12,613 nucleotides of DNA from JAOUEA01 sp039933515 (lineage in GTDB: Bacteria > Actinomycetota > UBA4738 > HRBIN12): contig JBDTNY010000067.1 of NCBI GenBank assembly GCA_039933515.1, forward strand, positions 1 through 12,613. Direction: 5' to 3'. Of this stretch, positions 6,637-12,613 are shown piece after piece. The stretch's first letter is position 1; the number at the start of each line of letters is the position of its first letter. The position numbers and the translations under genes are program-made. The notes beneath the pieces are model-generated. The model had not been told where the DNA came from. It was given only the letters and a program-made list of their open reading frames with translations, and made no database searches.

Positions 6637-8676
6637 TCAGCTGGACACGGCGACGTCGTCGTACACGATGTCGTAGGTCCTCGAGGACGAGTCCCCGAGC
6701 TGCAGCGTGGAGATCTGGTTCGTCCCGAAGTTGGCCGTCACGCTCAGCTCGGCCACCTGTACGCCGTCCAGCCAGACCTCCGACATCCCGGAGGACCCAG
6801 CGACGGTGACCTTCAAGACGACGTCGTGCCACGCGTTCCGGGTCGCCACCGTCGAGCTGATGAACGAGGCGCCTGTCGACGGGAGCCGGAGCTGCAGCTG
6901 ATCGAGGCGGTCGACCGAGAGCGTGGCGATCACCGCGCCGGCGGTGTTCCGGAACTTGATCAGGTCGATCCAGTTGTCGCCCTGGCTGAGGATGTCGAAG
7001 TGATCCTCGAACGTGACGGTCGAGGACGCCGCGCCCAGCTGCTTCTGCGCGAACGCGGTCGTGTTCGATGGGTGCGCGTGCGCGCCGTACGTGCCGCCGA
7101 ACCCGATCGACGGCTCGACGGTGATCCTCGTGGATGAGGTCCAGGCGGCCATCGTCCCGCCCTCGAAGTTGTCGGAGAATGCCGGCGGTGGTCCGATCCC
7201 CGGGGTCGTGAGCGAGAACGGTGAACTCAACCCGGAGGGCTGCCCGATCGAGTCGACGGCCCGCACGCGGTACTGGTACGTGGTGCCGGTGGCCAGGCCC
7301 GTATCGCCATAGTCGGGCGTGAGCGAGGTCCCGATCGGCGTGCTCGAGCTCACGTCGGTGCGATACACGGCGTAGTGGTCGATGCCGAAGTCGTCGGTCG
7401 ATGCATCCCACGTCAGATGGATCGTTGTGCCGTCGGGGTCGACGGAGCCCGTGAGGTTCTGCGGCACCGAGGGAAGCGCGTCGCTCGTCGTGCCGGCCGT
7501 GAACCGGGCGAATCCCTGTTGGCGCCGGCCGTGCACGATCGAGAACTCTCCCCCGGCGACGAGGCCGGTTGGGGTCGCCTCGAGATCGAAGACCCCGAGC
7601 GGCCCGTTCGAGTCGGGGTCCCATGACGTGAGGGCCCCACTGGTCGCGTCGAGCGCCGCGAACTTGCGGCGGGTGGTCGGCCGGTCGCAGACGAACGGCG
7701 CGCCCGCACCGGTCCCGCCGACGCAGTAGGCGAGCTGGTGTCCACCGGCGTAGACGATGCCGTCGCGCGCCACGAGCGCCTGCATGTCCCCGTCGAACTG
7801 GGCCGTCCACTGGAGGGAACCCGCGGGCCACGAGAAGGCCTGGACCTTCCCGCCAGGCCCACCTTCCGCGACGAAGAGCTGCGTCGCGGTCGGGGTGATG
7901 CCTTCGATGTAGTAGGGAGGATGGGCGGCAAGCGGCTTGATCGAGGCATTCACGGGGTCGAGGGCCGCGAGGTGCTGCTGCGCGCTGTCGCCACTGATCG
8001 AGGTGAAGAACCCGCCCACAAAGATCGTGGAGCCGTCGAGGGTCGCGAGGCTCGTGACCGTGCTGTCGGCGGTCGGGCGCCACGTGTTGTTGAGCGTGAG
8101 ACCGGGCAGATCGAACGCCGCGAGCCGGGTTCGCGTGGCACCGGCCATCGTGGTGAAACGGCCCCCGACGTAGAGACGGCCGTTCGCGATCAAGAGCCCG
8201 GTCACCTCGCCGTTGGGTGCCGGGTTCCACGTGAGCGGCTGGCCCGACACCGGGTCGATCGCGGCGAGCCGCGGGTGCGTCCGTCCCCCGATGCTCGAGA
8301 AGTTGCCGCCGACGAAGACCGTGCCCGACCCGGGGTCCACCGCCACCGCGTTTACGGTGCCGTTCGCGTTCGGGTTCCACGAGGTCAGGGCGCCGGAGCT
8401 GTCGAACGCGGCGAGGCGATTCCGCGCCACGTTCCCGCTCCCGAAGGCGCCGTTCGGCGGACGCACATTGAGGAAGGCTCCGCCGAGGTAATAGCGGTCG
8501 GACGTGACGGCGATCGAGTTCACGCGCGAGCCGGAGTAGTCCGAGGAGGACTTGCCTCCGGTCTGCCAGGTGGCGTCAGGTGTGTCGGGGGCGATCAGTG
8601 CCGCCGACGCGTTGTTCGGCATCCCCCCAACCACCATCACGATCGCGAGCAAAAGCGGGAGGCCCGCGCGCGCCAT
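6637..8676 (-). CDS. Secreted seven-bladed propeller protein with FN3 and LamG-like C-terminus
   Basis: The product has 679 residues. ATG 8676 is preferred because GAGGAG (8690-8685) lies 8 nt upstream and a good signal peptide follows (MARAGLPLLL core, NNASA at 21-25). A GTG at 8721 overlaps the upstream stop (GTGA) and would add 15 residues. Residues ~35-395 hold about seven repeats of the form V-x-V-G-G-x-F, then R-x-x-LAA-x-D, then L-x-x-W-x-P, the delta-60/WD-like propeller pattern; VGG/AGG cores sit near 64, 122, 170, 220, 270, 310 and 374. C318 and C330 bracket an insert in one blade. Residues ~403-491 are an FN3 domain and ~499-679 a concanavalin/LamG-like domain (FSDNFEGG ... VWLDGVQV ... 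LQLGDS). No catalytic residues were recognised, so binding or surface display is the best guess. The last two domains are clearly homologous to those of the gene immediately upstream. Confidence 0.87.
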   Translation of the reverse strand: MARAGLPLLLAIVMVVGGMPNNASAALIAPDTPDATWQTGGKSSSDYSGSRVNSIAVTSDRYYLGGAFLNVRPPNGAFGSGNVARNRLAAFDSSGALTSWNPNANGTVNAVAVDPGSGTVFVGGNFSSIGGRTHPRLAAIDPVSGQPLTWNPAPNGEVTGLLIANGRLYVGGRFTTMAGATRTRLAAFDLPGLTLNNTWRPTADSTVTSLATLDGSTIFVGGFFTSISGDSAQQHLAALDPVNASIKPLAAHPPYYIEGITPTATQLFVAEGGPGGKVQAFSWPAGSLQWTAQFDGDMQALVARDGIVYAGGHQLAYCVGGTGAGAPFVCDRPTTRRKFAALDATSGALTSWDPDSNGPLGVFDLEATPTGLVAGGEFSIVHGRRQQGFARFTAGTTSDALPSVPQNLTGSVDPDGTTIHLTWDASTDDFGIDHYAVYRTDVSSSTPIGTSLTPDYGDTGLATGTTYQYRVRAVDSIGQPSGLSSPFSLTTPGIGPPPAFSDNFEGGTMAAWTSSTRITVEPSIGFGGTYGAHAHPSNTTAFAQKQLGAASSTVTFEDHFDILSQGDNWIDLIKFRNTAGAVIATLSVDRLDQLQLRLPSTGASFISSTVATRNAWHDVVLKVTVAGSSGMSEVWLDGVQVAELSVTANFGTNQISTLQLGDSSSRTYDIVYDDVAVSS

Positions 8677-8717
8677 GCCCGTCGCTCCTCGGGTTCTGTC
8701 GTGCATCATCCAGGCCC

Positions 8718-8721
8718 TCAC
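8718..8721 (-). other. 4-nt GTGA stop/start overlap coupling two genes
   Basis: The TGA of the phosphoesterase (8720-8718) overlaps a GTG (8721-8719) in the reading frame of the propeller gene. Ribosomes could restart here, or at ATG 8676, whose own GAGGAG site lies just downstream of the stop. Either route couples expression of the two secreted proteins. Confidence 0.6.
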
Positions 8722-10580
8722 ACGCTGAGCGAGACGTCGTCGAAGGCGACCGAGAACGTGCGACTCGAGTTCGAGTCGCCGAGCTGGAATCGGTCGGTCC
8801 CCGTGGTCCCGAGGTTGTCAGGCAGGCTCACGTCGCTCACCCGCACGCCGTCGAGCCAGACCTCGACCGAGCTAGAGGCGCCGTTGATGACCACGTGAAC
8901 CCGAAGCTCGTGCCAGGCGCCCTTCGAAATCGCCGTGGTGCTCTTGTGCGAGACGTTCGTCGCGGAGTTCCGGGAGATGATCCGCTGGGCGGACGTCACG
9001 CTCAGCGAGTAGATCGAGGCGCTCCCGTTCTTCAGCTTGAACAGGTCGAGGTTGTTCGCGCCCTGCGACAGGATCTTCACCTGCGTGTTCACCCAGACGT
9101 CGTTGAGCCGGGGGCTCAAGGCCCGGTACGCCGAGCGTCCGCCGTTGGCGCTGCTGGCGGCCATAGCGGCCCACGATCCGGAGACGTGTTCGGCCTGCTG
9201 TACCGTCAGCCCGCTCACCGAGCTCCACGTCGAGAGGTTCCCGGTCTCGAAGTCGTCCGAGAACAGGGCGGCAGGACCCGACGTGGTCGTGGCGGTCGCA
9301 GGATCGCTGAGCACGGATTCGTTGCCGGCGGCGTCGAGGGCCGAGACTTGGTAGGAGTGCTGGGTCGACGGGCTGAGTCCGGTGTCTTCGACGGCGTTCG
9401 TCGTCGACGTGCGGGTGGGGGTGGTCGCGCCATCTCGATAGATCGCGTAGTGATCCACAGCGGTGTTGTCCGTGGACGCCGTCCAGGTGAGGTGGATCGA
9501 CGACGAGCCGTTCGCAGAAGCCACGAGGTTCGCGGGCTGGGTCGGATCCTCCGTGTCGGGGTTGGGCGCCGCGACGCCGAGGTTGAACGCGGACACCAGG
9601 TCGTTCACGCCCGCGTCGCCCGCGTGTCGCAGGTAGGGCAGGCCCATCAGCTTCTCGGTGGTCTTCAGCAAGCCATAGTGGGTGAAGAACGTGTTGCTCG
9701 TCGTGCCGGGCGAGACCCAGCGAGAGGCGACGATCGTGGCGACGTGACAGCTCTCGTCACTCAGGTTCGCCGGGGCGAGGCAGTCTTCGTTGAAGGGGCG
9801 TCCGCCCTCGACGCCCTCGTCCCAGGTGATGAACACGACGGTCGAGCCGTTCTGGTAATCGGGCGTGGCCATGATCTTCGTCATCTGGTCGCGGATGAAC
9901 GTGTCGCCCGCGGTGATCTTGTTGGTGCCCGAGGCGCAGTCGTGCATGTCGTTGCACTTGTTCGGGACGATCCACGAGTAGGTCGGGAGGTTGTTGTTCG
10001 CCACGTCGGTGTTGAACTGCGGGAACGGGACCGCCCACTTCTTGCAGTCGGTGGCGATCGGCGTGAACCAGACCGGCGGGTTGTGACCGGCGCTGTACTT
10101 GTTCTGGGCACTCGTCTGGCAATTCGTCGTGGCGTCCTCGGCGTAGGTCCGCCAGCTCAAGCCCGCCGTAGGTATCTGCCCGAAGATGCTGGGCTGGTTC
10201 AGGGGTACGGATACGCAGGTCCAGTCCTTGCACGTCGAGGGCACGTAGGTGTCGCCGGCGACGGTGGCTATGTAGTCGGAGTGGCTCGGGTGCGTGATCG
10301 CGTGGTAGTTGGTCGCCAGGCCACACTCCGTCGCGAGATCGTTGATGTTGGGGGCTTGGTTGTACACCGCGGACCCCTTCGGCCCGATGATGGCGCCGTA
10401 GCTGACGTTCTCGTCCATGAGGATGACGATGTGCTCGATCGGCTTGAGCGGAACCCCGGGCATCGGGCCGCAGGCGCCCGTCATGGGCGCCGCCGTCGCG
10501 GGGATCGATGGAGGCGTGACGCCGAGGGACGAGAGCGCGACCATCGTGACGGCCGCGAGGGAAAGCGTGCGTCTTGGCAC
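8718..10580 (-). CDS. Secreted PF04185-type phosphoesterase with FN3 and LamG-like domains
   Basis: This is a 620-residue exported enzyme. The GTG start at 10580 has a near-perfect Shine-Dalgarno (AGGAGG at 10592-10587, 6 nt spacing) and a signal peptide (MPRRTLSLAAV core, PATA near residue 30). Residues ~47-315 match the phosphoesterase family of acid phosphatases and phospholipases C (alkaline-phosphatase fold): IEHIVILMDEN (48-58, with E57 and N58 as expected metal ligands), THPSHSDYIATVAGDT (96-111), FITWDEG (250-256), CHVATIVAS and the closing FFTHYGLLKTTEKLMGLPYL region. Eight cysteines between 86 and 278 suit an extracellular fold. Residues ~346-432 are FN3 and ~439-620 LamG-like. The stop overlaps a GTG of the next gene by 4 nt, so the two are one transcriptional unit. 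Phosphomonoesters or phospholipids are possible substrates; the sequence does not decide. Confidence 0.9.
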   Translation of the reverse strand: MPRRTLSLAAVTMVALSSLGVTPPSIPATAAPMTGACGPMPGVPLKPIEHIVILMDENVSYGAIIGPKGSAVYNQAPNINDLATECGLATNYHAITHPSHSDYIATVAGDTYVPSTCKDWTCVSVPLNQPSIFGQIPTAGLSWRTYAEDATTNCQTSAQNKYSAGHNPPVWFTPIATDCKKWAVPFPQFNTDVANNNLPTYSWIVPNKCNDMHDCASGTNKITAGDTFIRDQMTKIMATPDYQNGSTVVFITWDEGVEGGRPFNEDCLAPANLSDESCHVATIVASRWVSPGTTSNTFFTHYGLLKTTEKLMGLPYLRHAGDAGVNDLVSAFNLGVAAPNPDTEDPTQPANLVASANGSSSIHLTWTASTDNTAVDHYAIYRDGATTPTRTSTTNAVEDTGLSPSTQHSYQVSALDAAGNESVLSDPATATTTSGPAALFSDDFETGNLSTWSSVSGLTVQQAEHVSGSWAAMAASSANGGRSAYRALSPRLNDVWVNTQVKILSQGANNLDLFKLKNGSASIYSLSVTSAQRIISRNSATNVSHKSTTAISKGAWHELRVHVVINGASSSVEVWLDGVRVSDVSLPDNLGTTGTDRFQLGDSNSSRTFSVAFDDVSLSV

Positions 10581-10806
10581 TTCGGTCCTCCTACGGGCAT
10601 AGGGCGTTGATCATCGGGCTGAGGCTGAACGGCCTACAGCATGCCCCCCAGATGCGCCAGGGCGCAAGTGGACTTTCGACTGAGCGAGGGCCCGAACGGT
10701 CTAGATGACAACGCGGCAGTCGATATCGGTCCGAGCCGATCCTTTCAGCAACCTGGGCGACGGGGTAAACTGAGCTAGTCCGATACAGACTAGATTGCGA
10801 GGCGCG
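10581..10806. promoter_or_regulatory. Divergent regulatory region between the secreted pair and padR
   Basis: This 226-bp spacer holds the start signals of the minus-strand phosphoesterase operon and the plus-strand PadR gene. For PadR, TAAACT at 10766-10771 could be a -10 with a weak -35-like TTTCAG at 10743-10748 (17-bp spacing). GTCTAGAT at 10699-10706 resembles the GACTAGAT arm of the operator palindrome (7 of 8 bases) and may be a second half-site. A 5-bp hairpin (ATCGG/CCGAT, 10725-10740) is also present. No minus-strand promoter could be fixed. Confidence 0.35.
10775..10793. promoter_or_regulatory. Candidate PadR operator, CTAGTC-N7-GACTAG
   Basis: Perfect 6-bp inverted arms flank a 7-bp spacer, ending 13 bp before the PadR start codon and lying where transcription would begin. 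PadR proteins bind dyad operators as dimers and commonly repress their own gene. The assignment rests on symmetry and location, not on a known consensus. Confidence 0.5.
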
Positions 10807-11352
10807 ATGGTGCCCAAGGTCGAGGTCGTGGTGCTTGGGCTCCTGGCCGACGGGCCGGTGCACGGCTACGACCTTCTCGAGCGGTTCCGAGCGCGCGGCA
10901 TGGGCTTCTGGGTCGAGGTGGGCAAGGCGTCGATCTACCAGACCCTGCACCGGCTGGAGGCGAGCGGGGCGATCGCCGGTCGCGCCCAGGGCGGGCGCGA
11001 AGGCCCCGACCGGCGGGTCTACCGGATCACACGGACCGGGCGTGCGCGGCTCGCCGAGGGGCTTGCCGAACGGTTCGGCGAGCTGGCCCCCTTCGAGACC
11101 GGCGCCGGGCTCGCGCTCGGCTTCGTCGACCGGCTGAGCCCGGCCGAGGCGAGGAACGCGGTGGACACCCGCGAGCTGGCCCTGCGCGAGCTCCTCGACG
11201 CACTTGCGACCGAAGGCGACCGGGCAGGCGGGACGGGCCCCTCTGGCCGGGCGCTGCGCGACGCGATGCTCGAGCGGCAGCGTGTCCTCGCCGACGCCGA
11301 GCTCGCCTGGCTCGCGCGGTTCCGTTCATCGTTGGGCAGGATCCGCCGATAA
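10807..11352 (+). CDS. PadR-family transcriptional regulator
   Basis: This 181-residue cytoplasmic DNA-binding protein starts with the PadR winged helix: VVLGLLADGPVHGYDLLERF (8-27), a recognition helix SIYQTLHRLEASGAI (42-56) and a wing ending RRVYRITRTGRARL (69-82). The C-terminal half (about 90-181) is Ala/Leu/Glu-rich and helical, as in the PadR dimerisation region. ATG 10807 is chosen because it gives the normal short arm before the first helix; an in-frame TTG at 10795 is less likely, and a weak GAGG precedes 10807. PadR proteins are usually repressors released by small aromatic or drug-like molecules; the ligand is unknown here. The gene is divergent from the secreted phosphoesterase operon with a palindrome in between, so it is a candidate regulator of that operon and of itself. 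Confidence 0.94.
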   Translation: MVPKVEVVVLGLLADGPVHGYDLLERFRARGMGFWVEVGKASIYQTLHRLEASGAIAGRAQGGREGPDRRVYRITRTGRARLAEGLAERFGELAPFETGAGLALGFVDRLSPAEARNAVDTRELALRELLDALATEGDRAGGTGPSGRALRDAMLERQRVLADAELAWLARFRSSLGRIRR

Positions 11353-11355
11353 GGG

Positions 11356-11390
11356 CGGTGGCACCGTTCGAACGCGTCAGGTGCCCACCG
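11356..11390 (+). terminator. Hairpin between padR and the HAD gene
   Basis: CGGTGGCACC (11356-11365) pairs with GGTGCCCACCG (11380-11390) with a single bulge, around a 14-nt loop that contains most of the palindrome CGTTCGAACG. It starts 4 nt after the padR stop and ends right before the HAD -10 box, so it probably separates two transcription units. No U-tract follows. Confidence 0.45.
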
Positions 11391-11396
11391 TAGGAT
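11391..11396 (+). promoter_or_regulatory. -10 box TAGGAT for a leaderless HAD transcript
   Basis: TAGGAT is followed by GAGGACG (7 nt) and ATG at 11404. The in-frame ATG at 11395 is part of the box itself. This is the same hexamer and spacing as at lgt. A weak -35-like TTCGAA lies at 11367-11372. Confidence 0.5.
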
Positions 11397-11403
11397 GAGG
11401 ACG

Positions 11404-12207
11404 ATGCAGGCGGCCTTCTTCGATCTGGACAAGACGATCATCTCGCGGTCGTCCTCGCTCGCCCTGTCTCGTCCGCTCTTTCGGGCTGGCATGGTGACGC
11501 GTTCGCAGCTGTTGCGCGGGGCGTACGCCCAGCTGGTCTACCTGCTCGTGGGCGCTGACGAGCACAAGATGGAGCAGCTGAAGGAAGGCATGCTCAGTCT
11601 CACGCGCGGATGGGACCGCGGCCAGATCGAACGCATCGTCGAGGAGGTCATCTTCGAGGTGATCGACCCGTACGTGTACCAGGAGGCCCTCGACCTGATG
11701 GCGCTGCATCGCAGCGAGGGGCGGCGGATCTACATCGTGTCGTCTTCGCCCGAGGAAGTCGTCCGTCCGCTCGCCCGGCACTTCGGCGTGAACGGTGTGA
11801 TCGCCACGCGCGCCGGCGTCGACGAGGCGGGGCTCTACACCGGAGCGCTCGAGTTCTACGCCTACGGCGAGCAGAAGGCCGAGGCGATCCGCAGCCTCGC
11901 CGAGCGCGCGGGCATCGACCTCGAGGGGTCGTACGCGTACAGCGACTCGATCACCGACCTTCCGATGCTCGACGCGGTGGGCAACCCGGTGGCCGTCAAC
12001 GCCGACAAGGAGCTTCGCCGTCAGGCCGAGGAGCGCGGCTGGCAGATCCGCGACTTCCGCCGGCCGGTCCGCATGCGGACCAGGATCAGGCGGGCCGTGC
12101 CTCCGGCGCGACCCTCGATCGCGGCCGCCTTCGGTGCGGTGGCGGTGGCCGCGGTGCTCGTGTGGGTGATCGCGCGGTCGCGTCTGGGCCACCACGACGA
12201 CGTCTGA
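11404..12207 (+). CDS. HAD-IB family phosphatase with C-terminal membrane anchor
   Basis: This 267-residue protein belongs to the HAD subfamily IB (SerB-like) hydrolases. All four motifs are present: DLDKT (7-11, nucleophile D7 and acid/base D9), the motif II serine in IVSSS (111-115), K158 in GEQKAEAI, and SDSITDLPM (180-188, D181 and D185 for Mg). Between motifs I and II lies the helical cap (about 17-100) that controls substrate access. After a basic stretch (RRPVRMRTRIRR, 219-230) one hydrophobic helix (about 239-257) ends in a short tail, suggesting attachment to the cytoplasmic membrane with the enzyme inside. Proteins of this kind are often only called HAD-IB hydrolase; phosphoserine, phosphoglycerol or lysophosphatidate are possible substrates and cannot be separated here. 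ATG 11404 fits the family start and the leaderless box; ATG 11395 would add three residues. Confidence 0.92.
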   Translation: MQAAFFDLDKTIISRSSSLALSRPLFRAGMVTRSQLLRGAYAQLVYLLVGADEHKMEQLKEGMLSLTRGWDRGQIERIVEEVIFEVIDPYVYQEALDLMALHRSEGRRIYIVSSSPEEVVRPLARHFGVNGVIATRAGVDEAGLYTGALEFYAYGEQKAEAIRSLAERAGIDLEGSYAYSDSITDLPMLDAVGNPVAVNADKELRRQAEERGWQIRDFRRPVRMRTRIRRAVPPARPSIAAAFGAVAVAAVLVWVIARSRLGHHDDV

Positions 12208-12240
12208 CCGGGGCGTTTGCGGCGCTTCGGGCACCGGGTG

Positions 12241-12246
12241 TAGGTT
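12241..12246 (+). promoter_or_regulatory. -10-like box TAGGTT upstream of the structured region
   Basis: TAGGTT lies 6-7 nt before the first base of a GNRA hairpin. TTGCGG at 12217-12222 could be a -35 with 18-bp spacing. The box resembles the TAGGAT elements at lgt and the HAD gene. Confidence 0.35.
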
Positions 12247-12252
12247 CGAGTC

Positions 12253-12392
12253 GGGTGCCGAGAGGTACCCGCGAGGGAAGCAGAACCCACGCGCGAGTCA
12301 TGCCGCGGGAGGCATGCTCAGGACCTGGGGGCGGTTGGTTCCCCGGCTCCCGAGCACGTGCAGACGAGACGCTTGATACCTGCTTCCCTCGC
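12253..12392 (+). ncRNA. Putative structured small RNA, no family recognised
   Basis: The spacer between the HAD gene and the right-edge gene has more secondary structure than chance would suggest. GGGTGCC/GGTACCC (12253-12270) makes a 7-bp hairpin closed by a GAGA (GNRA) tetraloop. Immediately after it, GCGAGGGAAGCAG (12271-12283) pairs perfectly over 13 bp with CTGCTTCCCTCGC (12380-12392), enclosing 96 nt. Inside are a 6-bp hairpin CATGCC/GGCATG (12299-12316) and GGGG/CCCC (12327-12344). A TAGGTT box lies just upstream and a short GC hairpin (12401-12413) downstream. There is no downstream plus-strand gene to regulate, so a free-standing RNA is more likely than a riboswitch. The opposite strand folds the same way, so the strand is inferred from the promoter-like box only. 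Confidence 0.4.
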
Positions 12393-12400
12393 ACTTCGTC

Positions 12401-12413
12401 CGGGCTCGGCCCG
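12401..12413. terminator. Small GC hairpin CGGGC-TCG-GCCCG
   Basis: A perfect 5-bp stem with a 3-nt loop lies between the structured region and the stop codon of the right-edge minus gene. It could end either transcript. There is no clear U-tract. Confidence 0.3.
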
Positions 12414-12415
12414 CC

Positions 12416-12613
12416 TTAGAGGGCCGCGGGGTGTTCCAGCAGGTCGGCGAGGCGCTCCGCGCGCTCGGCGGCCTCGCGGGGCAGGCCCGCCGACACCGAT
12501 CGGGCGATCTCGGCAAGCTCGTGCTCGACGGCGGGGGTGAGCCGTCCGGTGCGGTCCCGCACCAACGGATCGAGTCGGGCCACCGCGTGATCGAGCCGCG
12601 CGACCGAGGACGC
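12416..12613 (-). CDS. Unrecognised protein, C-terminal 65 residues (cut by right edge)
   Basis: On the minus strand an open frame enters from the right edge and ends at TAA (12418-12416). Third positions are mostly G or C, as in the other genes here. The 65 visible residues are Ala/Arg/Leu/Glu-rich and predicted to be helical, with a run such as LTPAVEHELAEIARSV and the final segment AERLADLLEHPAAL. No domain is recognised; the helical tail could belong to a regulator or an enzyme. The gene is convergent with the HAD gene across the structured spacer. Confidence 0.55.
   Translation of the reverse strand, partial: ASSVARLDHAVARLDPLVRDRTGRLTPAVEHELAEIARSVSAGLPREAAERAERLADLLEHPAAL

Noticed and set aside
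6191..8380. A 729-codon open frame on the minus strand in another phase of the propeller gene
   Set aside because: Arg/Gly/His-rich low-complexity translation typical of a shadow frame in GC-rich DNA. The gene at 6637-8676 has repeats, signal peptide and recognised domains.
8718..8720. TGA read as selenocysteine, joining the phosphoesterase and the propeller protein
   Set aside because: The genome has tRNA-Sec, but the two genes are in different reading frames and the phosphoesterase already ends after a complete LamG-like domain matching that of its neighbour.
8580..10610. A 676-codon open frame on the plus strand opposite the phosphoesterase
   Set aside because: Arg/Val/Asp/Gly-rich antisense shadow with no recognisable domain and no ribosome-binding site. 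The opposite strand encodes a clear enzyme.
11363..11383. CGTTCGAACG palindrome as an actinobacterial LexA box
   Set aside because: A LexA site needs CGAAC and GTTCG arms with a 4-bp spacer in that order; this palindrome has no such spacing and sits in a terminator loop.
12236..12256. T-arm-like GGTTCGAGTC suggesting a second tRNA
   Set aside because: The flanking bases do not form a T stem, and no anticodon or D arm exists upstream, where the HAD coding region lies.
12240..12392. Minus-strand c-di-AMP (ydaO/yuaA) riboswitch, suggested by a GGGTACC hairpin followed by CACCCGAC
   Set aside because: The conserved CAGCTAAC-type segment is missing and there is no minus-strand gene downstream to regulate; the next gene is convergent.

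Overview
The window looks like the chromosome of a high-GC actinobacterium, probably an uncultured member of Actinomycetota. This is inferred from strong G/C preference at third codon positions, frequent GTG starts, a GNAT plus acyl-CoA-synthetase protein of the actinobacterial (N-terminal GNAT) layout, a divergent Lgt, and TANNNT -10 boxes placed for leaderless transcription. I did not compute GC content or run any search, so the class is not resolved.

Left part (1-2.6 kb): the 5' part of a Pat-like protein acetyltransferase/ADP-forming acyl-CoA synthetase runs off the left edge on the minus strand. Behind it lies a selenocysteine tRNA (anticodon UCA, minus), and divergent from that is lgt (prolipoprotein diacylglyceryl transferase, plus). 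A perfect 10-bp hairpin closes lgt and the convergent next gene.

Middle part (2.6-10.6 kb): four large exported proteins. They are an Asp-box (sialidase-fold) beta-propeller (minus); a purple-acid-phosphatase-like metallophosphoesterase fused to an Ig-like, a cupredoxin and an FN3-like domain (plus, divergent); and a translationally coupled minus-strand pair made of a PF04185-type phosphoesterase followed by a seven-bladed propeller protein. The last two share the same C-terminal FN3 + LamG-like module. None has a lipobox or LPXTG motif, so all four are predicted to be secreted by an ordinary signal peptide.

Right part (10.6-12.6 kb): a PadR-family repressor is divergent from the secreted pair and has a CTAGTC-N7-GACTAG palindrome just upstream of it, followed by an HAD-IB phosphatase with a C-terminal membrane anchor. 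The intergenic region after it has a strongly structured sequence (GNRA hairpin plus a 13-bp perfect long-range stem behind a TAGGTT -10 box) that may be an unannotated small RNA. The C-terminal 65 codons of an unrecognised minus-strand gene run off the right edge.

Two themes stand out. First, the housekeeping-type genes (Pat, lgt, HAD) lack Shine-Dalgarno sequences and share TANGAT-N7-RTG starts, whereas all four secreted proteins have recognisable Shine-Dalgarno sequences. Second, the region is an exoprotein cluster containing two different extracellular phosphoesterases, which suggests phosphorus or organic-matter scavenging. I found no CRISPR array, insertion sequence, phage or defence system.
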